DNA from: Enoplolaimus lenunculus
Lineage: Eukaryota > Nematoda > Enoplea > Enoplida > Thoracostomopsidae
Assembly (NCBI GenBank): GCA_030248215.1
Contig: JASANG010004095.1
Span: 1 to 64,000 of the forward strand
Length of the DNA stretch: 64,000 bases
Reading direction: 5' to 3'
Part shown: in pieces, positions 59,301-60,312 of the stretch
How the letters are laid out: the number at the start of each line of letters is the position of its first letter
How positions within the stretch are numbered: the first letter of the stretch is position 1
Program-made: the position numbers and the translations under genes
The notes under the pieces: generated by a model
What the model was told of the DNA's origin: nothing
The model's input: only the letters and a program-made list of their open reading frames with translations
Databases searched by the model: none

Positions 59301-60285
59301 TTTTTTGCGAAAGCTACAGTTAATAACATTTAAGCTCACAAAATGGTGACCCACAAAGCATATTTTATTGGTTTTTGTTCGCTATGGAACCAGTTTTCTT
59401 CCGTTTAAAATAACATTTACTTGTGGTCTATAATATAAAAACAGACATGCTTTAAAGCAACAATTTACAAGTTGATATTATACTTAATTTTGATTGCTGT
59501 GTACTATTAAACAGTTTGTATACCAATATATTGTTACTTTTAGCGAATGGAATCGTCGCCTGTCAGATGAAGACGCAGAGAAACAATTTAATCGTGCTCA
59601 AATGATTGAGTCTGAATTTGCCGAATATTTCACAGGTTAGTTAATAATAATTTGTGATTACTACTTTGGTCAATGTTACTTTAAGTGGCGTAACAGTAGA
59701 TTAAACGTATTCTTAAGTTTAAGCCTTAGCCTAAACATAAGCGTTGCAAAAATGTGTTTCTATACCTAAGCCTAAGCTTAAGTCTAAGCAAAAAAATGTA
59801 ATCTGGAATGTAAACTTACAGAAACCTTGATGCCCCTTAAAGTAACACGGGCCATTACTTTTTTGGTGAAGTAAAATGAAACAACCTAAACTGGTTGACG
59901 GGCTTGCCATGAACTCATGGAAAAGATAATAATGCTGTGTGTTATTAATCGCGTATTCTAAGCTCTATTAATATTAAAACATGGGATGTGATTGACCATC
60001 CTTCTAATCCAATGTTAGATCCGGTATGTTTAAAGCAAAAGTGTTTATATAACACTCATTTGATTGTGATCTGTTTTGCCGTGCTTTTATGGTTTGAAAA
60101 AATATCGTGACTAAACGAAAATACTCGAGTTAAATAAGTGTCTGTACTACAGTGCTGCGGTTTTTTTGCATTTTTCAGCAATAGTACGAGGTGTAACACC
60201 TGAAGAGATTTACATGCGAGTTAAAGACGTTATAAAACGCGAGTCAGGAGCGAACGTTTGGGTTCCGGTCAAAAACGATATGTAA
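8986..60285 (+). CDS. dlg: Discs-large MAGUK scaffold gene (whole locus, 23 coding exons found)
   Basis: Membrane-associated guanylate-kinase scaffold of the DLG1-4 / Drosophila Dlg family. The family organises cell junctions, polarity complexes and synapses by holding channels, receptors and adhesion proteins at the inner membrane face. The exons encode L27, PDZ1 (GLGFSIAGG), PDZ2 (LGFSIAGG), PDZ3 (GLGFNIVGG), SH3 ([14 protein letters not shown]), a basic HOOK segment and a GK domain ending WVPVKNDM. All three PDZ domains have His at the start of helix B (VTHN, VTHE, ATHE), the class I ligand signature. The GK glycine-rich loop reads [12 protein letters not shown] and lacks the kinase lysine pattern, as in other MAGUKs, so it should bind phosphopeptides rather than phosphorylate GMP. 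Exon phases join without a break across 1,278 codons. The start exon of the L27 form is not in view. Introns are swollen with MITEs; the largest is 17.5 kb. Confidence 0.97.
9274..9588. repeat. 105-bp tandem repeat, three copies
   Basis: Units begin near 9274, 9379 and 9484, with shared words such as ACCAGTCAAATTCAAAA, TTTGGCGTAT and GTAACATTTGTAGAGGT. Adjacent copies differ at only a few positions by eye. Confidence 0.9.
9758..9937. mobile_element. Small hAT-like MITE with TAAGCC core, GGGGCGGA family
   Basis: The ends GGGCAATGTAAGGAACAGG and, inverted, CGTCCACGTAAAGATCAG are related. They continue into AGGGGCGGAAC / GTTCCGCCTCT. The flanking 8-mer GCGCAAAC is repeated perfectly at 9750-9757 and 9938-9945. 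The interior is mostly TAAGCC-type hexamers (CCTAAGCCTAAGCC). Relatives lie at 43734-43891 and 47493-47748. Confidence 0.85.
9979..10163 (+). CDS. dlg: dlg exon 2: end of L27 and start of linker
   Basis: Acceptor ATTATAG and donor GTACGT bound it. It encodes [20 protein letters not shown] and then a polar stretch ending [18 protein letters not shown] is conserved at this point from flies to mammals, where it closes the L27 helical bundle. It ends in phase 0, which allows direct joining to the 13824 exon or straight to the 30672 exon. The frame runs on for only a few codons past the donor. Confidence 0.96.
10344..10740. mobile_element. hAT-like MITE, CCGGAT subfamily, second copy
   Basis: Left end CAGGGATCGACC and right end GGTTGATCCCTG are inverted repeats. 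The interior matches the element at 8347-8745, including GACACTGACATGGAATGAA. Flanks GTTGGCAC and GTTGGAAA share 6 of 8 bases, an eroded target duplication. Confidence 0.85.
10741..11319. other. Intron 2 stretch without recognised features
   Basis: A short CCGGCATACCGGAAAC fragment near 10905 resembles MITE ends. No exon with proper splice sites and family similarity was found. Confidence 0.4.
11320..11689. mobile_element. MITE, AACAGGAAT subfamily
   Basis: The left end CAGGTTTCGAACAGGAATT and right end GGAATTCCGGCTGAACCCTG are imperfect inverted repeats of the CAGGGTTCAACCGGAATTCC type. The interior has repeated GAACAGGAATTGAAT words. Inverted or partial relatives are at 22090-22450, 24482-24760 and 31463-31870. 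No convincing target duplication remains. Confidence 0.7.
11690..12462. other. Intron 2 stretch: repeat debris
   Basis: A piece near 11903-11950 (AAGGGTGCAACACCGGA) looks like a MITE end. Bases 12200-12330 hold scattered GACAACTTGTCG words resembling the minisatellite at 13325-13560. No exon is supported. Confidence 0.4.
12463..12884. mobile_element. MITE with GATGTGCCGA termini
   Basis: Left TTAGGGATGTGCCGA and right TCGGCACATCTCTAA are inverted repeats matching at 14 of 15. GCCGATGCCGAT words are stacked at both ends. A truncated right half of the same family is at 20885-20985. The target duplication is unclear, perhaps because another element abuts on the right. Confidence 0.8.
12888..13203. 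mobile_element. MITE with AAGAGTGGAT termini, copy 1
   Basis: Left CACGAGTGGATGAT and right ATCATCCACTCTTG are inverted repeats. Inside them are GAGTGTGCAACT on the left and GTTGCACACTCTTGTG on the right. It has the same layout as the element at 62928-63240, which has a perfect 8-bp target duplication. Confidence 0.8.
13325..13560. repeat. 15-bp minisatellite
   Basis: About fifteen tandem copies of GACGAGTTGTCGGTC with a few substitutions. Because 15 is a multiple of three and lacks stops, frames stay open on both strands (Arg-Pro-Thr-Thr one way, Ser-Val-Asp-Glu-Leu the other); these are not genes. The same word occurs alone near 12190-12330 and 22905-23165, so the array probably grew inside a dispersed repeat. 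Confidence 0.92.
13824..14951 (+). CDS. dlg: dlg exon 3 (probable): large linker exon, 376 codons
   Basis: The open frame begins after a stop at 13797 and has no ATG near its start, so it should be entered by splicing. An acceptor TTTGCAG ends at 13823 and gives [14 protein letters not shown] in phase 0, matching the phase-0 end of exon 2. A strong donor, ACG|GTGAGC, ends the exon in phase 0 after [11 protein letters not shown], matching the phase-0 start at 30672. Base composition is more GC-rich than the surrounding intron. The product is rich in Ser, Thr, Asn, Asp, Arg, Gly and Pro with no domain I recognise, as expected for a disordered linker. If the donor is ignored the frame stops at 15087-15089, which would end the protein soon after L27. 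A later donor at 15031 would leave phase 1 and fits less well. It is much longer than the L27-PDZ1 linkers I know. Confidence 0.75.
15090..15324. other. Intron 3, start
   Basis: Non-coding, with a C-run near 15160-15172. No feature recognised. Confidence 0.4.
15326..15396 (-). mobile_element. tRNA-derived SINE head, minus strand
   Basis: Read on the minus strand it gives TATAGCTCAGTGGCC (polymerase III A-box type) followed about 35 bases later by GTGGATCGAATC (B-box type). This is the spacing of a tRNA-like promoter. Related tRNA-like heads lie at 42375-42490 and 42634-42695. It is not a good intact tRNA gene. Confidence 0.6.
15851..16070 (-). repeat. Dispersed repeat with GGTTGAAAC core, copy b
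   Basis: It shares GGAGCAGCCACC, GGTTGAAACAAAAACCGC, AAAGTGCCGCTGGATTCTCG and a CTCGCGCAGTTTGGGGG block with the families at 7620-7840 and 17695-18170. Confidence 0.6.
16437..17150. mobile_element. MITE-like element hosting a 31-bp minisatellite
   Basis: The left edge TTAGGGTTGCACTATACTTG resembles the left edge at 36308 and, inverted, the right edge at 36592. The right part around 17000-17120 holds inverted versions of the same words (GTGACGGACGG). The shorter relative at 36308-36592 has the same layout without the long expansion. Confidence 0.65.
16455..16925. repeat. 31-bp minisatellite, about 15 copies
   Basis: Units read GTCGTCCGTCACCGTGCG followed by TCAACCGTACGGC, nearly identical over most copies. 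All three + frames stay open across it, giving Arg/Pro/Ser-rich repeats that are not genes. Confidence 0.93.
17151..17694. other. Intron 3 stretch without recognised features
   Basis: Moderately T/G-rich on the + strand, like most introns of this gene. No exon or repeat family was identified. Confidence 0.4.
17695..18170 (+). repeat. Tandem block of the CCGGTTCGGG dispersed repeat
   Basis: Three successive units each carry a GCGAAGCGAGCGAGAAGCC-like segment, GACGCATTTTAAAA, TTTTGTTTCAACCGGTTCGG and GTATGGGGGT, with a period of roughly 150 bases. Single inverted copies are at 7620-7840 and 15851-16070. Confidence 0.75.
18604..18795. repeat. ~62-bp tandem repeat, three copies
   Basis: Units share TGGATCACAGGGATTAGAG, GTTTTTGTAGCGTTGCGTTC and AGTTGCAATATGTGTT. 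Copies are nearly identical. Confidence 0.9.
18858..19240. mobile_element. TCTCGG-rich MITE-like repeat, copy 2
   Basis: The TCTCGG-rich left part, GACTGTATTGTTAAAGTA, GAAATTATGAAATTTCGTAG and ACATTCTGAAAAAA follow the same order as at 4766-5160. The right end again shows GACCGAGACCG and CAGGTCTTGG words, suggesting terminal inverted repeats. Confidence 0.6.
19690..19814. mobile_element. Fragment of a GGAATC / CCGGTA MITE
   Basis: It contains AATCGGAATCGG and TACCGGTACCGGGTCCTG words typical of the ends of the hAT-like family. No clear target duplication. Confidence 0.45.
19855..20010. repeat. 27-bp minisatellite grown from a SINE head
   Basis: About five copies of GTACGTCGTGGGTCGGACC followed by GGTAATCC. 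The last copy runs into GTACGTCGTGGGTTCGAGTT, which contains a B-box-like GGGTTCGAGTTCC and the SINE body seen again at 42415-42480. Confidence 0.85.
20005..20100 (+). mobile_element. tRNA-derived SINE, right part
   Basis: GGGTTCGAGTTCC (B-box type) is followed by GCAGAATTTTCGTTAACTGC and TTTATATGGTAATGCTTAA. The same series occurs at 42424-42490 and partly at 21460-21510. The A-box part is replaced by the 27-bp array. Confidence 0.65.
20101..22085. other. Intron 3 stretch: no supported exon
   Basis: Contains a TTAGGC run (20754-20778), a truncated GATGTGCCGA element (20885-20985) and a SINE tail (21460-21510). A frame at 20278-20532 on the + strand was considered and rejected for lack of similarity and splice logic. 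Confidence 0.45.
22090..22450 (-). mobile_element. AACAGGAAT-subfamily MITE, inverted and decayed
   Basis: Reverse-strand words AATTCAATTCCTGTTCGTGT and TTCCGGCATTC match 11340-11400 inverted. The AT-rich middle (CATAATCATTTAAATATTGG) matches 11575-11595 inverted. Ends are eroded. Confidence 0.6.
22451..23333. other. Intron 3 stretch upstream of the polyglutamine exon
   Basis: Possible promoter territory for the exon at 23355, but no TATA box or initiator could be picked with confidence. GACAACTTGT / GACAAGTTGTCG words occur at 22917-22970 and 23139-23165. Confidence 0.4.
23355..23828 (+). CDS. dlg: dlg alternative first exon A (probable): polyglutamine-headed start
   Basis: The frame opens after TAA at 23331-23333. 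No AG acceptor lies between that stop and the first ATG at 23355, so if it is coding the exon must contain the start codon. It encodes [13 protein letters not shown], a Ser/Ala/Pro/Gln-rich region with two glutamine runs (about residues 26-37 and 93-128), then a basic tail [16 protein letters not shown] and KGKKAGKK. The donor AAG|GTATTT ends it in phase 0, the phase required by the exon at 30672. Vertebrate alternative DLG starts likewise end in ...KK just before a YQDED exon. A start here would drop the L27 domain; joined to exons 4-23 the product would be 954 residues. The glutamine tracts are CAA/CAG repeats, so chance openness is a real alternative. Confidence 0.55.
23634..23735 (+). repeat. 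CAA/CAG triplet repeat encoding polyglutamine
   Basis: Interrupted by CGACAAAAA units encoding Arg-Gln-Lys. A shorter CAA run lies at 23433-23469. Such tracts vary in length between individuals in other genomes. Confidence 0.9.
23829..24481. other. Intron 3 stretch without recognised features
   Basis: No exon or repeat family was recognised. Confidence 0.4.
24482..24760. mobile_element. AACAGGAAT-subfamily MITE
   Basis: Left end CCGGGTTTCAACAAGAACT and right end GGAATTTCGGTTGAACCCTG are inverted repeats. Interior GGAACAGGAACAG words match the family at 11320-11689. The flanks (GTATAG.. and GTATATAT) are only weakly similar. Confidence 0.7.
25158..25370. mobile_element. Small hAT-like MITE with TTAGGC core, copy 1
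   Basis: Left GGCCCATGTTACTTTAAGGG and right CCCCATAAAGTAACATTGGCC are inverted repeats of each other. A perfect 8-bp duplication GTTAGTTT flanks it (25150-25157, 25371-25378). The core consists of GGCTTAGGAACGC-type units with TTTTTGCAACG between them. Relatives are at 32227-32457 and 59668-59853. Confidence 0.9.
25760..26178. mobile_element. hAT-like MITE, GGAATC subfamily
   Basis: Left CAGGGTTACCGGAACT and right GGAATTCCGATGGAACCCTG are inverted repeats. GGAATCGGAATC words fill both ends. Flanks CAGGTTAT and CAGGTGGTTAT suggest an 8-bp duplication with a later small insertion. Confidence 0.75.
26772..27200. mobile_element. hAT-like MITE, CCGGAA subfamily
   Basis: The ends are AGCGGAGTGCCACCGGAATC and TAATTCCGGTTGTACCG. 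Flanks TGGTAATA (26764-26771) and TGGTAATG (27201-27208) match 7 of 8. The interior (AAATAAACCCATCGAAGG... and GAAAATCTGAAGTACA) is related to 37182-37703 and 41058-41436. It lies just upstream of the alternative first exon B. Confidence 0.8.
27388..27534 (+). CDS. dlg: dlg alternative first exon B (probable): Cys3/Cys5 palmitoylation-type start
   Basis: From ATG at 27388 the exon reads [13 protein letters not shown], continues through a basic segment ([14 protein letters not shown]) and ends IFSFK at a donor AAG|GTAATG in phase 0. That is exactly the phase needed to join the exon at 30672, which begins SDTYQDEG. In vertebrate PSD-95 the alternative start is MDCLC, with Cys3 and Cys5 palmitoylated, and is followed by a YRYQDED exon; the cysteine spacing here is the same. 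This form would lack L27 and be 845 residues. Composition is GC-richer than the flanks from about 27400 on. The frame is also open upstream to 27193, so a longer N-terminus cannot be ruled out. A two-codon upstream frame (ATG ATA TGA at 27383) overlaps the proposed start. Confidence 0.68.
27640..28975. other. Intron 3 block with reversed strand composition
   Basis: Most intronic sequence here is T- and G-rich on the + strand; this ~1.3 kb is visibly A- and C-rich instead. It contains a TAAGCC-type MITE fragment (28540-28640). GGTCGGTCGG motifs sit just outside both sides (27598-27612 and 29004-29015). No coding potential was recognised on either strand. Confidence 0.5.
29575..29790. repeat. 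~106-bp tandem duplication
   Basis: Two copies begin near 29583 and 29689 with GCCAGTGTT(C/T)GGAATAGG and ATAACTTTTGGGCTAACG. Each contains GGCCGTAACAGTAGATTAAA, also present in the MITE at 59668-59853, so a MITE piece was duplicated along with its neighbour. Confidence 0.85.
29791..30671. other. Intron 3, end
   Basis: No feature was recognised apart from the acceptor before 30672. Bases 30195-30290 (AAAGTAATGCTGGAAAGTTGC, ATACGTATGTGAGG) recur at 53755-53820 and, inverted, near 8785-8850 (AACGCCCCACATACGTAT), marking another dispersed repeat. Confidence 0.5.
30672..30743 (+). CDS. dlg: dlg exon 4: common linker exon (YQDE exon)
   Basis: Acceptor ATTTCAG, donor GTAAGT, 24 codons, phase 0 at both ends. 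It encodes [14 protein letters not shown] through GGHSAPV. YQDE corresponds to the YRYQDED segment that follows the alternative starts in vertebrate PSD-95 and PSD-93, so this is the natural entry exon for both L27 and non-L27 starts. A 140-bp TTTG tract begins 12 bases after the donor. Confidence 0.85.
30756..30896. repeat. (TTTG)n microsatellite
   Basis: About 35 uninterrupted TTTG units immediately downstream of the exon-4 donor. The frames through it (Cys-Leu-Phe-Val, or Lys-Gln-Thr-Asn on the other strand) are artefacts. Confidence 0.97.
31020..31140 (-). repeat. Short relative of unit X
   Basis: AAACGCGGGTCGGGTAAAGAA and nearby GCGGGATAAAAA words match the 3240-3290 and 3565 region of unit X. 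A small decayed fragment. Confidence 0.5.
31463..31870. mobile_element. AACAGGAAT / GGAATTCC MITE, right end missing
   Basis: It begins CAGGGTTCAATCGGAATTCC and contains TTCCTGTTCCTG words near 31820-31870. No matching right terminus was found; it ends just before exon 5. Confidence 0.6.
31892..31942 (+). CDS. dlg: dlg exon 5: lead-in to PDZ1
   Basis: Seventeen codons, phase 0 on both sides, reading [17 protein letters not shown]. The EYEEI-LE pattern immediately precedes PDZ1 in all DLG proteins (mammal EYEEITLERGNSGLGF). Acceptor CTTTAG, donor GTGAGA. Confidence 0.97.
32040..32222. mobile_element. Fragment of the AAGAGTGGAT MITE family
   Basis: Words such as CAACGCGGGTTGCATTTT, AAACGCAATGTGTGCTG and ACGCAGAATGTACCCAGTT match parts of 12888-13203 and 62928-63240. 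Termini are lost. Confidence 0.55.
32227..32457. mobile_element. Small hAT-like MITE with TTAGGC core, copy 2
   Basis: Left GGCCCATGTTACTTTAATGG and right TAAAAGTAACATTGGCC are inverted repeats. Flanks CTTATGTC (32215-32222) and TTTATGTC (32458-32465) match 7 of 8, with four extra bases GGTC next to the left end. The core is TTTTTGCAACGCTTAGGC-type units as at 25158-25370. Confidence 0.85.
32581..32705 (+). CDS. dlg: dlg exon 6: PDZ1, first part
   Basis: Encodes [20 protein letters not shown] and continues [23 protein letters not shown] is the carboxylate-binding loop. It ends in phase 2 and joins exon 7 as LRRDD. Confidence 0.98.
33032..33134 (+). CDS. dlg: dlg exon 7: PDZ1, second part
   Basis: Encodes [20 protein letters not shown] then [14 protein letters not shown]. 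The His in VTHN is the helix-B residue that selects class I ligands (S/T-X-hydrophobic). Phase 2 in, phase 0 out. Confidence 0.97.
33673..33754 (+). CDS. dlg: dlg exon 8: PDZ1-PDZ2 junction
   Basis: Begins [16 protein letters not shown] and ends IELVKGYRG, finishing PDZ1 (YVKRR is invariant in DLG) and leading into PDZ2. Phase 0 in, phase 1 out; the split Gly codon starts the PDZ2 GLGF loop. Confidence 0.97.
34233..34369 (+). CDS. dlg: dlg exon 9: PDZ2, first part
   Basis: Encodes [37 protein letters not shown] and EVGDRLLA. The H-PGD and [12 protein letters not shown] strings are nearly identical to mammalian DLG PDZ2. Ends in phase 0 at GCC|GTAAGT. Confidence 0.98.
34839..35265 (+). CDS. 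dlg: dlg exon 10: end of PDZ2 and PDZ2-PDZ3 linker
   Basis: The first ~37 codons finish PDZ2 ([19 protein letters not shown] ... LRFAKPS). The remaining ~105 codons are a Gly/Ser/Pro/Thr/His-rich linker with no domain, ending PPPFFADG. The linker is GC-rich. Phase 0 in, phase 1 out. Confidence 0.96.
35741..35789 (+). CDS. dlg: dlg exon 11: short lead to PDZ3
   Basis: Encodes [16 protein letters not shown] after a split codon. DITR(E/A)PR is the conserved segment before PDZ3 (mammal DEITREPR). Phase 1 in, phase 2 out. It is followed by the 17.5 kb intron. Confidence 0.95.
36308..36592. mobile_element. MITE with TTAGG-TTGCGCTATACT ends
   Basis: Left TTAAGGGTGGCGTTATACT and right AGTATAGCGCAATCCTAA are inverted repeats. 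Inside are GACACACGGCGCCGT units of about 18-20 bases. It is the unexpanded relative of 16437-17150. Confidence 0.75.
37059..37703. mobile_element. CCGGAA-subfamily MITE, composite
   Basis: Two left ends CAGGGTGCAACCGGAATTAC (37059) and CAGGGTGCAAGCGGAATTAC (37182) occur in tandem, followed by one interior and one eroded right end GAATTCCGGTTGCTCATAGG. A ~62-bp segment containing AAACGGGACCGGAAAATG is duplicated at 37230-37355. One element may have inserted beside or into a sister copy. Confidence 0.75.
37960..38085. mobile_element. Fragment of the AAGAGTGGAT MITE family
   Basis: AAACGCAACGTGCGCTGGGTA and GTATCCAGTTGTACACTTTTG correspond to the right half of 12888-13203. Confidence 0.55.
38955..39150 (+). 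repeat. Dispersed repeat with CAACCGGTTAGGG core, copy d
   Basis: ACTCGCGAGCGATAAGCCAG, GCGTTTTAAAACTTAAGCGG and TTTTTGTTGCAACCGGTTAG follow the order seen at 17900-18000. Confidence 0.6.
39360..39480. mobile_element. CCGGAT-subfamily MITE fragment
   Basis: AACTATCCGGTATCCCG and GGAGCCGGATACGGATATT with a truncated interior; no termini retained. Confidence 0.5.
40512..40850. repeat. 35-bp minisatellite (GGTCCG type) with element right end
   Basis: Seven copies of a 35-bp unit: GGGTCCGGGTCCGGGTTTGC followed by ATTCTTAAAAATTCC. It then runs into TTTTTAAATGTTGCAACTCTA. The same right-end phrase (TTTTTTAAATGTTGCAATTC) closes the related stretch at 50090-50600, so the array lies within a dispersed element. 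Confidence 0.9.
41058..41436. mobile_element. hAT-like MITE, CCGGAA subfamily (type copy)
   Basis: Left CAGGTGCAACCGGAATTCCG and right AATTCCGGTTGCACCCTG are inverted repeats. It is flanked by a perfect 8-bp duplication CTATAGAC (41050-41057 and 41437-41444). It lies inside repeat Y, whose sequence continues on the far side. Confidence 0.95.
41518..41975. mobile_element. hAT-like MITE, CCGGAT subfamily
   Basis: Left CAGGATGTGACCAG and right CTGTCGCACCCTG are imperfect inverted repeats, with CCGGATACCGG-type words near both ends. The flanks share TTACAA. It is also inserted in repeat Y, about 80 bases from the previous MITE. Confidence 0.8.
42375..42490 (+). mobile_element. tRNA-derived SINE
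   Basis: CGTAGCTCAACGGAGAGAGC resembles a polymerase III A-box region and GTGGGTTCGAGCGTC a B box about 40 bases downstream. The body is CAGCAAAATTTTCGTGAAGG then CTCTATATGGTACTGCTTAA. No poly-A tail is evident. Confidence 0.75.
42634..42695 (+). mobile_element. tRNA-derived SINE with internal deletion
   Basis: GCGTAGCTCAGTGGTTGGAG (A-box type) passes directly into CGCAGCAAAATTTTCGTGAA, so the B-box part is missing compared with the copy at 42375. Confidence 0.65.
42802..42879. repeat. (ATT)n microsatellite
   Basis: Triplet repeat with a few ACT interruptions. Runs of Ile in translation are artefacts. Confidence 0.95.
42895..43672. repeat. Dispersed repeat Y with internal ~190-bp tandem units
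   Basis: Units each carry GTTAGCTAATAGATAATTTG, CATATTAGC, GCCTAAATTAGG, ACAATATTTCACTA, AAGCAAT and GCGAGGAATCTGA. GAGCGAAGCTAAAC near the left and CGAGCTTCGCTCAATAAA at the right are inverted relative to each other, which suggests element ends. Confidence 0.75.
43734..43891. mobile_element. Small MITE, GGGGCGGA family, copy 2
   Basis: Left CCAATGTAAAGATCAGGGGC and right GCCCCTGATCTTTACAT are inverted repeats; the core holds CCTAAGCCTAAG words. Flanks CATATGTT and TGCATGTT agree at 5 of 8. Confidence 0.8.
44395..44545. repeat. ~56-bp tandem repeat, three copies
   Basis: Units share GAAGCTAACATTTC, CGAGAGGGGGTGATACT and GTATCAGG. Confidence 0.85.
44736..44752. repeat. GGCC/CCGG simple run
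   Basis: Short GCCGGCCGGCCGGCCGGGCC-like stretch. Confidence 0.85.
44960..45110. repeat. Fragment of the AGCGAATGGCGAACGAAAAGCC family
   Basis: GCGAATGGCGAACGAAAAGCC and nearby words match the CGAGAAGCCAGACGC block of the 17695-18170 family. A similar fragment is at 36925-36965. Confidence 0.4.
45583..45989. mobile_element. hAT-like MITE, GGAATC subfamily
   Basis: Left CAGGGTGCGAAGCGGAACTG and right GAATTCCGGTTGCACCGTG are inverted repeats. A perfect 8-bp duplication ATGGAGAC flanks it (45575-45582, 45990-45997). GGAATCGGAATCGG words crowd both ends. The 51754-52041 copy is a shorter relative. Confidence 0.93.
47312..47376. repeat. (TA)n microsatellite
   Basis: Over 50 bases of near-perfect TA dinucleotides. 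Confidence 0.97.
47493..47748. mobile_element. Small MITE, GGGGCGGA family, copy 3
   Basis: Left GACCCATGGAAAGATCAGGG continuing GCGGAACG, and right TGTTCTTTACATTAGCT, with GTCCGCCCGTG inside. Flanks GTGACATT (47485-47492) and GTGACGTT (47749-47756) match 7 of 8. The core is made of TAGGCTTA / TTACGGTTA hexamer-like units. Confidence 0.8.
48546..48700. repeat. 21-bp minisatellite
   Basis: About seven units of GTGTCGTTTGACCACGGCGCC with variants. Frames stay open on both strands because the period is a multiple of three; not a gene. Confidence 0.92.
49562..49742. mobile_element. hAT-like MITE with CAGGCCCGTAGCC end
   Basis: Left CAGGCCCGTAGCCAGC and right TTACGGGCCCGCTG are imperfect inverted repeats, with a G-run inside. 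Similar termini occur on hAT MITEs in many animals. A target duplication was not visible. Confidence 0.55.
50090..50600. mobile_element. Dispersed element with GGGTCC / CCGGCTCCGGG words
   Basis: The left edge TAGAGTTGTATTCGGGTCC and right edge AAATGTTGCAATTCTA form inverted repeats around TAGARTTGYA. It contains a ~29-bp tandem block (AAAAATCCGGCTCCGGG plus TTTTTCGTCCAC) at 50455-50545. Related to 40512-40850. Confidence 0.7.
51004..51286. mobile_element. MITE with ACACGTGCAAG termini, copy 1
   Basis: Left AGCCATATTCGCACGTGCAA and right TTGCACGTGTGAATAGGGCT are inverted repeats over about 20 bases. The interior is rich in CTTGCAGCTGCA words. A relative is at 60824-61082. Confidence 0.8.
51754..52041. 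mobile_element. hAT-like MITE, GGAATC subfamily, short copy
   Basis: Left CATGGTGCAAAGCGGAACTG and right AATTCCGGTTGCACCTTG are inverted repeats. Flanks GGTTTAAG (51746-51753) and CGTTTAAG (52042-52049) match 7 of 8. Confidence 0.88.
52850..53060. mobile_element. Decayed GGATCCGCCACTG MITE fragment
   Basis: CCACTAGCGGATCC on the left and CTGGATCCGCCACTG on the right echo the ends of the element nested in unit X. Confidence 0.45.
53256..53296. repeat. (TA)n microsatellite
   Basis: TA run ending about 55 bases before the PDZ3 exon. Confidence 0.95.
53351..53475 (+). CDS. dlg: dlg exon 12: PDZ3, first part
   Basis: Joins exon 11 as [14 protein letters not shown] and continues [20 protein letters not shown] then [26 protein letters not shown] is nearly identical to PSD-95 PDZ3. 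Phase 2 in, phase 1 out. Confidence 0.98.
53897..54031 (+). CDS. dlg: dlg exon 13: PDZ3, second part
   Basis: Encodes [32 protein letters not shown] and [10 protein letters not shown]. The His of ATHE marks class I specificity. The segment after helix B leads into the extra alpha-C helix of DLG PDZ3 (YKPEDYRRFE across the junction). Phase 1 at both ends. Confidence 0.98.
54259..54355 (+). CDS. dlg: dlg exon 14: PDZ3-SH3 linker
   Basis: Encodes [42 protein letters not shown] matches the mammalian YSRFEAKIHDLREQM helix; TTKREMFVR corresponds to TSQKRSLYVRALFDY. Phase 1 in, phase 2 out. Confidence 0.97.
54600..54776 (+). CDS. dlg: dlg exon 15: SH3 domain
   Basis: Encodes [40 protein letters not shown] and [27 protein letters not shown] and IPSK are SH3 landmarks of DLG. 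Phase 2 at both ends. A short TTG repeat (54799-54826) follows the donor. Confidence 0.98.
55180..55276 (+). CDS. dlg: dlg exon 16: HOOK region, first part
   Basis: Encodes [19 protein letters not shown] and a Gly/Ser-rich tail ending SMSEK. The basic RVEKKERAR stretch is the HOOK calmodulin / protein 4.1 contact region in the family. Phase 2 in, phase 0 out. Confidence 0.96.
55506..55587 (+). CDS. dlg: dlg exon 17: HOOK insert with [13 protein letters not shown]
   Basis: Encodes [20 protein letters not shown] then [17 protein letters not shown] matches the Drosophila Dlg and vertebrate HOOK insert, which is alternatively spliced in vertebrates. Phase 0 in, phase 1 out. A 32-bp minisatellite begins about 45 bases after its donor. 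Confidence 0.96.
55632..55990. repeat. 32-bp minisatellite, about 11 copies
   Basis: Units read GGTCGAGTTCACACTTTTGT followed by GAAATTTTTTT, with length variation in the T run. Each unit contains the near-palindrome TTCACACTTTTGTGAA. Confidence 0.95.
56278..56326. repeat. (TTA)n microsatellite
   Basis: About fifteen TTA/ATT units. Confidence 0.95.
57280..57327 (+). CDS. dlg: dlg exon 18: SH3-GK junction, 48 nt
   Basis: Encodes [15 protein letters not shown], aligning to mammalian EEYVLSYEPVNQQE before the GK domain. Phase 1 at both ends and 48 nt long, so it could be skipped without changing frame. Confidence 0.95.
57789..57890 (+). CDS. dlg: dlg exon 19: GK domain, part 1
   Basis: Encodes [33 protein letters not shown]. 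This is the strand and glycine-rich loop of the GK domain; it lacks the GxxxxGK(S/T) signature of active kinases, as in all DLG proteins. Phase 1 at both ends. Confidence 0.98.
58233..58405 (+). CDS. dlg: dlg exon 20: GK domain, part 2
   Basis: Encodes [37 protein letters not shown] and [18 protein letters not shown]. The GMP-lobe residues R of HTTR, DGRDYHF, E of FIEAGQY and YGTS are retained; in MAGUKs these bind phosphorylated peptides. SVRYVANQ differs from the usual SVREVAE. Phase 1 in, phase 0 out. Confidence 0.98.
58614..58983. mobile_element. MITE with GGCTGGGTTTCTGAAA termini
   Basis: Left GGCTGGGTTTCTGAAAGC and right GTTTCAGGAACCCAGCC are inverted repeats. TACTTAAG words are scattered between, many palindromic. 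It lies in the intron between exons 20 and 21. No clear target duplication. Confidence 0.8.
59123..59232 (+). CDS. dlg: dlg exon 21: GK domain, part 3
   Basis: Encodes [20 protein letters not shown] then [29 protein letters not shown] is invariant in the family. Phase 0 in, phase 2 out. Confidence 0.98.
59544..59635 (+). CDS. dlg: dlg exon 22: GK domain, part 4
   Basis: Encodes [30 protein letters not shown]. The mammalian equivalent is [20 protein letters not shown]. Phase 2 in, phase 1 out. Confidence 0.97.
59668..59853. mobile_element. Small hAT-like MITE with TTAGGC/TAAGCC core, copy 3
   Basis: Left GGTCAATGTTACTTTAAGTG and right CCCCTTAAAGTAACACGGGCC are inverted repeats. Flanks ACTACTTT (59660-59667) and ATTACTTT (59854-59861) match 7 of 8. 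It starts 32 bases after the exon-22 donor. Confidence 0.87.
60179..60285 (+). CDS. dlg: dlg exon 23: GK C-terminus and stop
   Basis: Encodes [35 protein letters not shown] and TAA at 60283-60285. The IWVP..E-L ending of other DLG proteins is recognisable as VWVPVKNDM. Phase 1 in. Confidence 0.98.
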
Positions 60286-60312
60286 AAATGCTGCGAACCA
60301 GAACCACTGCGC

